The notes: a model not told the origin generated them from the letters alone. DNA of 64,000 bases from Sporosarcina sp. P32b (GCF_002743335.1 NZ_PDZB01000016.1:1-64000), one strand, 5' to 3'; counted from the stretch's first letter, positions 1 to 9,606 are shown. Numbers and translations are program-made.

Positions 1-122
1 TCTTCCTCTGTATAAGGTTTCCGAGTATCTTCGATGATGATATAAGCTAATACTACATTATCTTTTAAAAAGCGGAAAATCTCCAAATCCTTTAACCTTA
101 ATTTTCTATCAATTGAAATCAT
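1..122 (-). CDS. Hypothetical protein, N-terminal part only
   Basis: An ATG at 120-122 on the minus strand opens a frame with no stop up to the window edge, so about 40 residues of the N-terminus are present. An AGGTGG ribosome binding site lies a few bases upstream. The visible residues begin MISIDRKLRLKDLEIFRFLK and are rich in charged and aliphatic residues; I see no signal peptide and recognise no family. It lies in the same direction as the small gene at 202-396, 79 bases downstream of it, and could be co-transcribed with it. The rest of the gene is outside the window. Confidence 0.55.
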   Translation of the reverse strand, partial: MISIDRKLRLKDLEIFRFLKDNVVLAYIIIEDTRKPYTEE

Positions 123-201
123 TTTCCACCTATCCTAGTATGAATTTAATCCTATATGGTTCGTCTCGTAAATAATTCCACTTCAACTATATGTTTATGC
201 T

Positions 202-396
202 TTAGTCATTCCTCATGGTTGCCACATCATTTTCAATTTCAAAAATCAAAAACTCCTCATCTTCTTCAACCACTACTTTTTCATACTTAATCTCTTTGTC
301 AATTATCATTTCAAAATAGTTCGTTTCGGTATTCAATTCAAAAACTGGGCATTGATCAAATCTAACATCGCCAATAAAAATCGCTCTTACTTTCAT
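202..396 (-). CDS. Small acidic hypothetical protein (64 aa)
   Basis: I chose the ATG at 394-396 because a strong AGGAGG site precedes it by seven to eight bases; a longer reading frame to 435 has no such site. The protein begins MKVRAIFIGDVRFDQ and is acidic, with alternating hydrophobic and charged residues (EKVVVEEDEEFLIFEIEND), which suggests a small beta-rich soluble fold. No family is recognised. It is followed on the same strand by the partial gene at the window edge and lies downstream of the terminator at about 507-537, so it is probably transcribed separately from the dynA operon. Confidence 0.6.
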   Translation of the reverse strand: MKVRAIFIGDVRFDQCPVFELNTETNYFEMIIDKEIKYEKVVVEEDEEFLIFEIENDVATMRND

Positions 397-506
397 TGCG
401 TCTTCCTCCTCACAGTGTACATTACAAAATGACACGCTTACTGAACGTCAAAAACTCTCTGCACTTCAATACGATTATACCAAAGATATCCAAATGCATT
501 TCAAAA

Positions 507-537
507 ATAAAAAAGCACCGCAAAATGCGATGCTTCC
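507..537 (-). terminator. Terminator of the dynA-sulfurtransferase-phosphoesterase operon
   Basis: On the minus strand a nine-base-pair stem (AAGCATCGC with GCGGTGCTT, one G-U pair) around an ATTTT loop is followed by a run of T. It lies about 50 bases after the phosphoesterase stop, the expected place for a Rho-independent terminator. Confidence 0.8.
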
Positions 538-589
538 CTTACTATTTCACTATTCACTTCTCAACTAAACAGGTCAGACATAAACCTAT

Positions 590-1189
590 TTAGTGTTGTG
601 ACACTTTCATAAATCTAACGGTTTGTTCTTCGGAATCGTATAACACCCATTCTCTAGAGCCCACTACAGCCCCTACGTTGACCACCGTTCGTGAACCCCT
701 CACTGACATCTCTTCGTTCCAGTTAATCGCTATGTGTTTCCCATCGCTTGTAATGCCTGACCGATGGGTATGTCCGTGAAACACTACGCGTGATTCTGGT
801 AGATGCTCAGCAAGCCACGCCGCCGCTTCGTTATGCGGCCATTGGTGACCGTGGATGATGATTGCCTCATCTATCTTCAAAGTCTCCGGTAAGTCGTTCA
901 AGAAGTCCCGTATAGGTTCCGTTTGCTTGGTCAGCAGCAGAATGCGTTGTTCTTGATTGCCGTAAATGGACGAAAAAGTGAATAGCTCATCGATACCATC
1001 CGGATGTTTGATCACTTCTTCGATAGTGTGATAAATCTGCCCATGAAGGTCTTTTTTGCTGACCGTGCATTCGTATAAATCACCCGTCCCAATAAGAGTC
1101 GCTTCAGGTGCTTCATTAGCAATTTGCGCCAGAACGGCTTGCAAATCTTCTTTTGATGAATGAATATCTCCGAGCAATGCAAATTGCAT
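590..1189 (-). CDS. Calcineurin-like metallophosphoesterase
   Basis: A 199-residue protein with the metallophosphoesterase signature in order: GDIHS (Asp8, His10), TGDLYE (Asp37), GNQE (Asn78), HGH (His113-His115) and HGHTH (His138-His142). Members of this fold use two metal ions to hydrolyse phosphomono- or diesters; the substrate cannot be read from sequence. One deviation is Gln79 where the family motif usually has GNH, so the His that acts as general acid in many members is replaced. It is the last gene of a probable operon with the dynamin-like and sulfurtransferase genes, starting six bases after the sulfurtransferase stop, and is followed by a clear terminator. Confidence 0.85.
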   Translation of the reverse strand: MQFALLGDIHSSKEDLQAVLAQIANEAPEATLIGTGDLYECTVSKKDLHGQIYHTIEEVIKHPDGIDELFTFSSIYGNQEQRILLLTKQTEPIRDFLNDLPETLKIDEAIIIHGHQWPHNEAAAWLAEHLPESRVVFHGHTHRSGITSDGKHIAINWNEEMSVRGSRTVVNVGAVVGSREWVLYDSEEQTVRFMKVSQH

Positions 1190-1195
1190 CGTGTT

Positions 1196-2020
1196 TCAAC
1201 CCCTTATTGCGGTTTCGATCGGTGCGTCGTCTTTTGAAATCCAGTCGCTGAAACTACCAACATATAGTTTTACATTTGGATAGTCCAGTTCTTTAAGTGC
1301 TGCGAATAAAGGGGAAGCCGTTACACCACTGCCACAGTAGACGATGACATCATCTTCAGGTGACACAACTTGTTGTAATTGTTCTTTCGCTTGCTGCACG
1401 TCATACTGTCCATCTTGCTTTAATTGTTCCCAATCAAAGTTTCGCGCTGTCGGTATATGGCCCGCCTTGTGGTAGAGCGGTTCTTTTTCTCCCCGATAGC
1501 GAACTTCAGAACGAGCGTCGACAAGTTGTGACGCTCGATTGCCCGCCACCACTTCTTCGACTTCACTTCTACTTGCATATAAGTGATCTTGCCACTGCGG
1601 TTCCACTGTTGAGCGTGCAGGTGTTACAGAGTCACTTGTTACGTCAACGATTTCGCGTAATTCAGCATATCCTTCTGTTACAACATGCACATCCGTGAAG
1701 CCTCCATATTGCAACATCCACCAAGCACGTGTTGCAAAAGGACTCCCACCATCGTCGTAAATCAAAATTGTATCTGTACGTTCCAGTCCACTTTTACGGA
1801 ATAGTTCAGTCAACTGTTCAGTAGAAGGCAACGGATGACGTCCACCTTCTAAAGAAGTGCCGGACAGATCTTCTGCTAAATCCCAATGAACGGCGCCTTT
1901 TACGTGTTCTTTTTGATAATCAAGTTTGCCACGTTCTTCATCTTGCAATGAAAAGCGCGCATCGATCCATTTCGCATGACCTGTCTCTATATCGTGAATA
2001 GATACGAATACTTGTGTCAT
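1196..2020 (-). CDS. Two-domain rhodanese-type sulfurtransferase (SseA-like)
   Basis: A 274-residue protein with two rhodanese domains: an inactive N-terminal one (about 1-130) and a catalytic C-terminal one (about 145-274) carrying CGSGVTA with the persulfide-forming Cys229. That loop matches the 3-mercaptopyruvate sulfurtransferase (SseA) subgroup, while classical thiosulfate sulfurtransferases tend to have CRxGxT, so mercaptopyruvate is the more likely donor. No signal peptide is seen, so it should be cytoplasmic. Its ATG overlaps the dynA stop by four bases (ATGA), which indicates translational coupling. A functional link between sulfur transfer and the dynamin is not evident; co-transcription is all the sequence shows. 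Confidence 0.88.
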   Translation of the reverse strand: MTQVFVSIHDIETGHAKWIDARFSLQDEERGKLDYQKEHVKGAVHWDLAEDLSGTSLEGGRHPLPSTEQLTELFRKSGLERTDTILIYDDGGSPFATRAWWMLQYGGFTDVHVVTEGYAELREIVDVTSDSVTPARSTVEPQWQDHLYASRSEVEEVVAGNRASQLVDARSEVRYRGEKEPLYHKAGHIPTARNFDWEQLKQDGQYDVQQAKEQLQQVVSPEDDVIVYCGSGVTASPLFAALKELDYPNVKLYVGSFSDWISKDDAPIETAIRG

Positions 2021-5000
2021 TGAACCAACTCCTCTTGACGGATTTTTTCATACGTTTTCTGCCATTGTTCCAGCTGCTCCGAACCATCAAGCAATGTACG
2101 CTCCGATTCGATTTGCACTAGACTTTCCTGCAATAAATGAACGCGTAATGCTTCTGCTTCATCGTCGATCCATAAGTCTGCCCACTTCTCAATACGTTCT
2201 TTCTGATCGCCAAGATAGCTCGATGCATCTTTTTTCAATATTTCTTCCAGCTTCGCTTTTAAGATATCGCGATCACCGCGCTCAAAGAACGATTTTTGAT
2301 TTTTGAAGGATTTATTGACCGCACTATATACCATAGGTTCTTCATATGGCGTATCAAATGACAGCATGTCTTTGTCATTTGGCTCATATGGTGAAGGCAC
2401 GATCGACTGATCCATTTCGGATAATGACCGAACTTCCATCCGTTGACGTTCTAGCAACTGCTTCTTCATGTACTGGAGAATACGCAAATTCGTTACTTTT
2501 AATTCCTGTGTTAAGTCAAAGCCTACCATATTGACTGTTTCCGCCAACGCAATTTTTAATGCTTTATCCGATGAGTTCTTCGCGAACGTGGACGGACTAT
2601 AGCCTTCTTTAAAGAAATCGCCGAAACGCAAGAAGACGCGTTGCAAAATATAGTAGACAAGTTCACTCAATTCATCTTGAGTGGATTTCACTAAGATCTC
2701 ACTTGCGCTCTTTTCAAAGCGCTCTTTAATTGCCTTTTCAGCAGTCGCGAGTTCCTCTAGTCTTTCCGCTTTACGTGAACGGTTTTGAATCGTTCTATCG
2801 ATTAACGAAGCTAGACGATCGATTGTTTTCGTCGTTTCTTCTTCCAGAGCCTGAACAACTTGCGCGCGCAAATCATGCTCTAGGAATGAATAAAACTTCT
2901 CTTCAAAATCGACCATTAATGGATTCGGTTGTTGTGTTAATTTACCTTCCAACGCTTCAAGGCTTGAAATACCGTGCACTCGTGGATTACGGATTCCAAA
3001 TTTCTGCAATTCATTCGCAACGAAGCCTTTTACTTCTTCTCCTTCTTCTTCATTCGAAGCAAGGTCGATTGCGTTGACGATAAAGAACATTTTATCAAGT
3101 TCGAATGCATCTTTTACACGGCCCAGCTGAATAAGGAATTCACGGTCGGCACGTGCGAATGCATGATTATAGTACGTTACAAAAAGAATCGCATCGGCAT
3201 TACGAATATATTCAAATGCTACGTCGGTATGACGCGCGTTGATCGAATCCGCTCCCGGTGTATCCACTAATGTAATACCGTGGCGAGTTAAGGCACAATC
3301 ATAAAAGAAGTCGATCGATTCGACGAAACAGCTACGTTCCTCTTGTGCAACAAATTTCGTAAACTCTTCACGCTCTACCGTCAACGTCGTACCGAGTGCA
3401 GGCGTATAGAGTGGATACCCTCTCTGGAATGCGCTGATGAACGACTTATGGATGTGCAAGTTCTCGTCTTCAAGTGGTTGTTTCATCGCAGCATCTGTTT
3501 TATTGAAAGCATCTTCAAGTGAAGAAATATTGATACCAAGTGCACCGAAAGAGAGCGCTACGTCTTCTGTCATCGTGGCAACATCTTTCAAGTGGATATC
3601 TGCAGTATTATGTAAGTGCGTTTCACTTACTGGACGAATTCGGTTGATCGCAGCGGTTGTTGGGTTCGGTGAAACAGGTAATACTTTTTCACCTATTAAC
3701 GCGTTTGAGAATGAAGATTTACCCGCACTGAATGCACCAAACAACGCAACTGTGAATTCTTGCCCTTTTAAGCGATCTGCTTTTGTCATCAAATACGATG
3801 CCGTTTCTGCAAATCCTGGAATGGCTTCAACAGACCCTGCGATGTGTTGTGCATGAATGATTGCTTTTTCTGAATCGACGATTTGACGTTGTTCTTCCAC
3901 CACTTCTTCTACTTCTTCAGCAACCGTTTCTTGCTCTTCTACTTTCGCTACATATTCAATTGTTTCAATTTTCTTAGGCTGTTCCCACTTAGCAACGAGT
4001 TGATCGCGGCCCATACGCGTCGGTGCTGACGGATTGGCGATTTCTTTATCGACCCATTCCATACGCTCTTGCCATTTATTCATTTCTTTTAGTGCATCTA
4101 CTTTTTCTTGCAACACCGCAATCGTTTCCACTAGAGGTCCTGATTGCTCGCCACCGGATTCTTTCGCAATCACTGACATTTCCTGTTTCCATTTATCCGT
4201 TTTGCGCTTGTACACTAAATGAATAGCACGTTTCATTTGCTCTGCGTAATTCAAAATGGTTTCGCCGGTGATCACTTCTTGTACATGGAGTTGCTCATCC
4301 ACTTCGTCAAACGGTAGTGTCAGATCCATATTATCAATCGCAAGTGAACGCTCATCGGTTAAAATCCCTGCTTGTTTCAATGAACTCTTCATCAAAGACT
4401 TCATATAAATTTCGATTTGCGTGTGGGCTAGACCTGAAATATTATCATCTAGCTTTTGACGACGTCTTTCGCGCTCTTCTGCTGTCTTCTTCGCGCCAAA
4501 TAGTAAACCGACTTTGAATTTCGGTGACTTCGCTTCCAAATGATCTTTCAGTAATTCTCTTGTTTCAAACGGCGCTAGTCCCGCGTTCGACAATAATTCA
4601 TTGCGTTCTTTTTCAAAATTCACATAGAATTCGTCACCCGAGACTAGTTCTAAACGTTTTTTCGCATCTTTCAAATCTTGATTTAACTCTTCAAACTGCT
4701 CCCACTCGGATTCGCTTAAGATTTCCGAATGGTTCTCCTTCAAGTCATCTACTTGCTGCTGAAGATATGTCATATGCTCATCTTTTAATTTTAATAATGA
4801 TTGTTCAATATTCTGTTCAAAGTTCTCTTCGCGGTGTTCAATCGAACCGTCAACAATCGCCTTAACTTTTTCAAAGTCATTATGCGGGTGATCCAGTTGT
4901 TTCAATGACGTGTAGAAAATTCCTTTTGGCACAACCCCCCATAACTTAAACGAATCTTCAACGGACTTTTTGAACTCATCGAATGATAATTCACTGTCAC

Positions 5001-5610
5001 GGTGCTTATCGATCTGGTTAATAATTAAATACACATTACTGTTATAACGCATTAATTCTTTTGTGAAGCGGAAGTTCATTTCAGATTGTACGTGGTTATA
5101 GTCCATCGTATAAAATACAAGATCCGCTAAGTGCAATGAAGACTCGGTAGATAGTCTATGTGCATCATCTGTCGAGTCTACACCTGGTGTATCCATTACC
5201 GTAATTCCTTCTGGTAAATTGGATTCGGTATGACCAATTTCAACTAATGAAACTTCAGCCCCGTCCTTACTGTAGGCTTTTACGCCTTCAGAGAAACCAT
5301 GACCGCTGAATTTCACCGCACTTCCATCGACGCGGTGGATAATGGCATAATCCTCATCCGCTTTATGCACCTTCACAATATTCGCACTTGTCGGAATAGG
5401 GCTAGATGGTAAAAGGTCGTCTCCTGTTAATGCATTGATTGTCGAAGATTTCCCTGCTGAAAAGTGTCCAGCAAAAGCAATTGTATATTCTTTGTCGATT
5501 ATTTTATTAGCGAGTAATGTCGTCTTTGCTTTGCGTTCATCATCTTCGTTGTTTGAAAAAATTTGTCCATATGTAGCAGACTGCTGTAAAAACTCATGAT
5601 TTGTAGACAT
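2017..5610 (-). CDS. dynA: Double dynamin-like GTPase DynA
   Basis: At 1197 residues this matches the usual length of the tandem bacterial dynamin DynA (YpbR) of Bacillus. Two GTPase modules are visible: the first with P-loop GHFSAGKSS (48-56) and DTPGVDS; the second beginning near residue 630 with LFGAFSAGKSS and DTPGADS. Long charged helical stretches follow each GTPase domain, consistent with dynamin stalks. In B. subtilis DynA binds and fuses membranes and helps against membrane damage and phage lysis; the same role is inferred here. It heads the operon with the sulfurtransferase and phosphoesterase, and is divergent from cheX across a 258-base region containing a perfect palindrome. Confidence 0.95.
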   Translation of the reverse strand: MSTNHEFLQQSATYGQIFSNNEDDERKAKTTLLANKIIDKEYTIAFAGHFSAGKSSTINALTGDDLLPSSPIPTSANIVKVHKADEDYAIIHRVDGSAVKFSGHGFSEGVKAYSKDGAEVSLVEIGHTESNLPEGITVMDTPGVDSTDDAHRLSTESSLHLADLVFYTMDYNHVQSEMNFRFTKELMRYNSNVYLIINQIDKHRDSELSFDEFKKSVEDSFKLWGVVPKGIFYTSLKQLDHPHNDFEKVKAIVDGSIEHREENFEQNIEQSLLKLKDEHMTYLQQQVDDLKENHSEILSESEWEQFEELNQDLKDAKKRLELVSGDEFYVNFEKERNELLSNAGLAPFETRELLKDHLEAKSPKFKVGLLFGAKKTAEERERRRQKLDDNISGLAHTQIEIYMKSLMKSSLKQAGILTDERSLAIDNMDLTLPFDEVDEQLHVQEVITGETILNYAEQMKRAIHLVYKRKTDKWKQEMSVIAKESGGEQSGPLVETIAVLQEKVDALKEMNKWQERMEWVDKEIANPSAPTRMGRDQLVAKWEQPKKIETIEYVAKVEEQETVAEEVEEVVEEQRQIVDSEKAIIHAQHIAGSVEAIPGFAETASYLMTKADRLKGQEFTVALFGAFSAGKSSFSNALIGEKVLPVSPNPTTAAINRIRPVSETHLHNTADIHLKDVATMTEDVALSFGALGINISSLEDAFNKTDAAMKQPLEDENLHIHKSFISAFQRGYPLYTPALGTTLTVEREEFTKFVAQEERSCFVESIDFFYDCALTRHGITLVDTPGADSINARHTDVAFEYIRNADAILFVTYYNHAFARADREFLIQLGRVKDAFELDKMFFIVNAIDLASNEEEGEEVKGFVANELQKFGIRNPRVHGISSLEALEGKLTQQPNPLMVDFEEKFYSFLEHDLRAQVVQALEEETTKTIDRLASLIDRTIQNRSRKAERLEELATAEKAIKERFEKSASEILVKSTQDELSELVYYILQRVFLRFGDFFKEGYSPSTFAKNSSDKALKIALAETVNMVGFDLTQELKVTNLRILQYMKKQLLERQRMEVRSLSEMDQSIVPSPYEPNDKDMLSFDTPYEEPMVYSAVNKSFKNQKSFFERGDRDILKAKLEEILKKDASSYLGDQKERIEKWADLWIDDEAEALRVHLLQESLVQIESERTLLDGSEQLEQWQKTYEKIRQEELVQ

Positions 5611-5757
5611 AATCGTCGTCCTTTCAATTTAAACTCATCTCATCATACCATTAATGCGTGAAAAAATAGATAGTTACTTTATAAGTATTACTTTATTAAT
5701 GAAGAATGTATGATGCATGTGTGATTTGTATAATCATCCAAGCAAATTTTGTGGAAA

Positions 5758-5792
5758 TTGAATGAATAGTGATAGTAGGACTATTCATTCAA
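5758..5792. promoter_or_regulatory. 13-bp perfect inverted repeat between dynA and cheX
   Basis: TTGAATGAATAGT at 5758-5770 is exactly complementary to ACTATTCATTCAA at 5780-5792, with a 9-base centre. It sits between two divergent genes, so a terminator is not expected, and neither strand has a T run directly after it. An operator for a dimeric repressor is the simplest reading, but no regulator can be named. Confidence 0.6.
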
Positions 5793-5868
5793 AATTTATC
5801 TAGTCTTTTAGATATGTTTAGTGATATGATTGAACTACAAAATCGTTCGTGAAAGGATGTCCCTTTAG

Positions 5869-6327
5869 ATGGATACAGCAACAAATGTTCAAAAAGTTTT
5901 AAATGCAACGATTGCCTCCCTCACTACTGTTGTTCCATTAAAATTCCAAGTGCTTTCTCCCACCCTTATACAGCAACCGTATGAACAACGTGAAATCAGT
6001 GTATTGATCGGTCTTATTGGAGATATTAAAGGTCGTTTAATTGTAGAGCCTACCCATTCCATTATCAGTGACATCGGTCTAGCTATGTTCGGTATGCAGA
6101 TCGAAGGAGAAATGGCCGAGTCATTTACTGGAGAACTCGGGAATATGATTGCGGGAAACCTTTGTACAGTATTAGAAAAGGCTGATCTGACGTTAGATAT
6201 TTCACCACCTACTGTCATGACAGGACAAACAAAGTTTTATGGCTTTAAGCAGGCATTTCAAATCCCAGTGAAATTTGAAGATGGCCAGACGCTAAATTTA
6301 TTGCTTACCATTGACGAAGAACGATGA
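5869..6327 (+). CDS. cheX: CheX-type chemotaxis phosphatase
   Basis: A 152-residue protein of the CheC/CheX/FliY phosphatase family. It shows the conserved ExxxN motif (ESFTGELGNMIAGN, about residues 83-96) that in CheX inserts into the CheY-P active site and removes the phosphate, ending the motor signal. One such motif is seen, as in CheX, not the two of CheC. It stands alone, divergent from dynA and away from any chemotaxis operon; cheR is 50 kb further on in the window. An AAAGGATG site precedes the ATG. A terminator follows directly. Confidence 0.88.
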   Translation: MDTATNVQKVLNATIASLTTVVPLKFQVLSPTLIQQPYEQREISVLIGLIGDIKGRLIVEPTHSIISDIGLAMFGMQIEGEMAESFTGELGNMIAGNLCTVLEKADLTLDISPPTVMTGQTKFYGFKQAFQIPVKFEDGQTLNLLLTIDEER

Positions 6328-6330
6328 CAG

Positions 6331-6376
6331 GCAAAAAGCGTGTAGATATCGGAACTCCGATGTCTGCACGCTTTTT
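6331..6376. terminator. Bidirectional terminator between cheX and the helicase gene
   Basis: AAAAAGCGTGTAGATATCGG pairs with the reverse complement around CCGATGTCTGCACGCTTTTT, with A and T runs on the outer sides. It can end transcription of both cheX (+) and the convergent helicase gene (-). Confidence 0.85.
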
Positions 6377-6385
6377 CTATCTTGT

Positions 6386-8287
6386 TCACGAGAATGGTAC
6401 AGGCAACACACGTTCCATGACCGGTAATAATTCTATATTCTCTGGTTTTACAAATAAATGAATTGTACCGTGGTCATCGCTCGTTCGAATTAATCGTCCA
6501 ATTCCTTGTCGCAAACGCAATAGCATAAATGGTAAGTCTACTTCGTCAAACGGATCTTCCGCAAATTCCCTTCTAGCTTGGAATAGCGGATCATGCGGTG
6601 GAAACGGTAAGTCAAAGATGATGACACGAGTCAACGCGTCATTCGGCAAATCCAGACCTTCCCATAAATGATAAGAGAAGAAGACATTCACTTTCTGCTG
6701 TTGGAAATCTTTCACTAAGGACGATAAGGAACGTTCCCCTTCATACGTCACCATGACACTTTGTTCGAGCGGTAATTGATCATAGGCTTCCATCATCGAT
6801 TGCTTGGAACTGAACAATACCAATGTCTGTTCCTCTTCTTCGAGAAGTTCGGAAAGACGCGTGACGTTCTCTTGCGTATTGCCTTGTTCTAAATGAATTT
6901 TCATGACATTTTCATAGTCGAATGGTGATGCGATTGAAAATGATTGATAATCTACGATACCTAAGCTGTATGCCAAGTAATCAAATGATTTCTCAACTGA
7001 CAATGTAGCAGAAGAGAAGATAATCGGCATCGTTCCAGTGAATAACTTCTCTTTCAAGATAGACGTGACAAGTCGCGGCATAATGAGCAAAGTACTTTCT
7101 TCACGACGATTTTCAAGCCAATCTACCGCGTCATTGTCACCCGCAAATAGCTCCATTGAATAAATATACTGTTCCAAATACTCTTCGACAATTTTTAAGT
7201 CGTACTCAGGAATCACATATAATTCGCCTTCAAAAACAAATTCTTCGAGAAGTTCATGCGATAATGCGACTGCTGTCTTAGCAAGCTTCATCATTTCCTG
7301 ATTCTTTTCGATTGTCAGACGTTCATTGTCATGTTGAACGGCATTACTTTTCAACTGTTTGAAAAACAGTTCATGTGTTTCGAGTAATTGCTCCATTAAC
7401 TGCAACGTTTTCTCTCGGATGCCGTCAACCATAATACGTTCAAGCAAATTGATAATCGTTTGTTCTTGCACTTCATATGTCAATGCACGCTGTGCGGAAT
7501 ACTCAAGCAAATGTCCTTCATCAAAAACAACCATTGATACTTCAGGTAATAAAGGTAACTGACCTTGTCTAACACGGGATTCTTTTGTCCATAAATGCTC
7601 CATATAGAAGTCATGTGAACAAATGATCAAGTCAGTAGCTTCACGATAATGATTACGATGAATCGTTTGCCCACAACGATTACGAATATCACAAGCTGCA
7701 CATTGCATAATTGGATGGTAATTGATCATTTCCCACTCTTCATCAGCTAAATAAGGATAATTTGAACGCTCACCATAAGGATAGACCGACTGTAAAGAAC
7801 GCTCCGCATTCACGAATTCCGGTAACTGATCTTCAACTAAATCGACAAAATCCTCGTTCGTCTTCATGCTTGTTTCTTCCAGACGTTTTAGACAAATATA
7901 CTGATTACGCGCTTTCGCCAAACGTACGTCCACTGTCATATTGAGTGCGGTACTCAATTTCTGAATATCGCCTTCTTCTTTGATCAATTGATCGATCAGT
8001 GTTTCATCCGCGCAGGAAATTACAGCTGGCTTACCTGTATAACGTGCATACGCAATAGCCGGTAGTAAATAGGCAATCGTTTTTCCTGTACCTACTCCTG
8101 CTTCTGCAAGCAAGACGTTTTTTTCTTTCAGTGCTTTTTCTATTTGAAATGCCATATAAATTTGCTCATCACGGCATTCGAATCCTTTTTCTGTTAAATC
8201 ATCATATAACGTATCTCCGAGCCAATCGTTGAGAGATTCATAAAACGTTTGCCCTTTATCCAACTCAAATGGAATTTTTGTACTCAT
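6386..8287 (-). CDS. ypvA: DinG/XPD-family ATP-dependent DNA helicase (YpvA-like)
   Basis: A 633-residue superfamily 2 helicase. Visible are Walker A (EAGVGTGKT), a DEGH box, a four-cysteine candidate iron-sulfur site (with CAACDIRNRCG near residue 190), and the C-terminal helicase motif QGIGRLIR. Unlike the longer dinG at 32.9 kb there is no N-terminal exonuclease. XPD-type helicases unwind DNA 5' to 3' and act in repair; the exact role of YpvA is not established. I start at 8287 because AGGAGG precedes that ATG by seven bases; the frame extends seven codons further. It lies downstream of ypsC with a 62-base gap and could be read with it. Confidence 0.88.
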   Translation of the reverse strand: MSTKIPFELDKGQTFYESLNDWLGDTLYDDLTEKGFECRDEQIYMAFQIEKALKEKNVLLAEAGVGTGKTIAYLLPAIAYARYTGKPAVISCADETLIDQLIKEEGDIQKLSTALNMTVDVRLAKARNQYICLKRLEETSMKTNEDFVDLVEDQLPEFVNAERSLQSVYPYGERSNYPYLADEEWEMINYHPIMQCAACDIRNRCGQTIHRNHYREATDLIICSHDFYMEHLWTKESRVRQGQLPLLPEVSMVVFDEGHLLEYSAQRALTYEVQEQTIINLLERIMVDGIREKTLQLMEQLLETHELFFKQLKSNAVQHDNERLTIEKNQEMMKLAKTAVALSHELLEEFVFEGELYVIPEYDLKIVEEYLEQYIYSMELFAGDNDAVDWLENRREESTLLIMPRLVTSILKEKLFTGTMPIIFSSATLSVEKSFDYLAYSLGIVDYQSFSIASPFDYENVMKIHLEQGNTQENVTRLSELLEEEEQTLVLFSSKQSMMEAYDQLPLEQSVMVTYEGERSLSSLVKDFQQQKVNVFFSYHLWEGLDLPNDALTRVIIFDLPFPPHDPLFQARREFAEDPFDEVDLPFMLLRLRQGIGRLIRTSDDHGTIHLFVKPENIELLPVMERVLPVPFS

Positions 8288-8349
8288 ACTGACTCCTCCT
8301 GATTGCAAGCGAAAGGAAGAGGGATCTACTCCTCTTCCTGCCCGTCTAA

Positions 8350-9477
8350 TTATGAACGCTGTCCCCAGAACTGATATAAATCAGTACGGATGAAACCGTT
8401 AAATAGTTTACGTTTTTTCGTTGCACGTTTGCCGTACATCGTTTCATAGTTTTCAAGTGAAGATAAAATATATACGGACCATGATGGATATTGTTTCATA
8501 ATCTCACCAAGTACTTCTGCAATATCTTCTGCTTCTTCCACTTCACCAAGTCGTTCACCGTATGGCGGGTTGGCGATCAAAACTCCATTTTGTCCTTCAA
8601 GACTCAAATCACGCACGTCTCGCTGTTCGAATGAAATCAAATCTGTAAATCCTGCTTCCATAGCATTCCGCTGTGCCACAGCGACGATATTATGATCTAC
8701 ATCAAAGCCACGAATATCAAGTGGTAAATCATATTTCGCAACGTCTTCTACTTCTTCGCGAACACGATCCCACACATCTGCTGTCATCCAAGGCCATTCT
8801 TCACTTAAGAAAGAACGATTATAACCTGGCGCTAAATTTTGTCCAATCATCGCGGCTTCAATAGCAATCGTACCAGAACCACAGAACGGGTCTACAAATG
8901 GACGATTCGGGTTCCACTTAGAAAGCTTAACGAGTGCAGCTGCCATCGTTTCCTTTAGTGGTGCATCCCCTTGGGCCATACGATAGCCGCGTTTATGCAA
9001 GCCTTGGCCACTTGAGTCTATTGTCAATGTTACTTTATCTTTTAATATAGAAACTTCTAATTTAAAAAGTGGACCTGATTCACTTAAGAATCCAGTTCGT
9101 TTATACGCGCCATTCAATCGTTCCACAATCGCTTTTTTCACGATCGCCTGACAGTCTGGCACGCTAAATAATTTTGACTTGACGGATTTACCTGAAACCG
9201 GGAAAGCGGCATCTACCGGCAAGAACTCTTCCCATGGCAAAGCTTTCGTGCGTTCAAATAACTCATCGAATGTAAAGGCTTTGAATTCGCCGACAATAAT
9301 CCGAACACGGTCACCTACACGCAACCACATATTCGTTCTCGCGATTGCTTCTTCGTCACCCGTAAAATAGACTTTTCCGTTCTCTGTTTGGCAGTCATAA
9401 CCAAGATCTTTTATTTCAGATGCTACGATGGATTCGAGTCCCATGGCAGCAGTTGCTACTAAATTGTATTTACTCAT
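8350..9477 (-). CDS. ypsC: THUMP-domain 23S rRNA methyltransferase (RlmL-type, YpsC)
   Basis: A 375-residue protein with an N-terminal ferredoxin-like/THUMP RNA-binding part (about 1-160) and a Rossmann SAM-binding methyltransferase domain (about 165-375) with the GSGTIAIEAA motif and the catalytic NPPYGERLG tetrapeptide region typical of N2-guanine methyltransferases. By homology to the methyltransferase half of E. coli RlmL it should methylate a guanine of 23S rRNA. It is adjacent to rnpB, as in B. subtilis, though the two are transcribed as separate units because a terminator lies between them. Confidence 0.92.
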   Translation of the reverse strand: MSKYNLVATAAMGLESIVASEIKDLGYDCQTENGKVYFTGDEEAIARTNMWLRVGDRVRIIVGEFKAFTFDELFERTKALPWEEFLPVDAAFPVSGKSVKSKLFSVPDCQAIVKKAIVERLNGAYKRTGFLSESGPLFKLEVSILKDKVTLTIDSSGQGLHKRGYRMAQGDAPLKETMAAALVKLSKWNPNRPFVDPFCGSGTIAIEAAMIGQNLAPGYNRSFLSEEWPWMTADVWDRVREEVEDVAKYDLPLDIRGFDVDHNIVAVAQRNAMEAGFTDLISFEQRDVRDLSLEGQNGVLIANPPYGERLGEVEEAEDIAEVLGEIMKQYPSWSVYILSSLENYETMYGKRATKKRKLFNGFIRTDLYQFWGQRS

Positions 9478-9556
9478 GTTTCAACACTCCATTCTCTTCT
9501 TTCGGTCAATATGTCCCTTCTATCTTTAGAAAGGTATATGTATACGTTCGTTTCTA

Positions 9557-9592
9557 TAAAAAGAAAAACTCTCCCAAAACTGTAGGAGAGCT
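9557..9592 (-). terminator. Terminator of rnpB
   Basis: On the minus strand CTCTCC and GGAGAG form a stem around TACAGTTTT, followed by TTTTTCTTTTT. It lies just downstream of the RNase P RNA 3' end. Confidence 0.85.
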
Positions 9593-9606
9593 AATTGTAA
9601 GATAAA

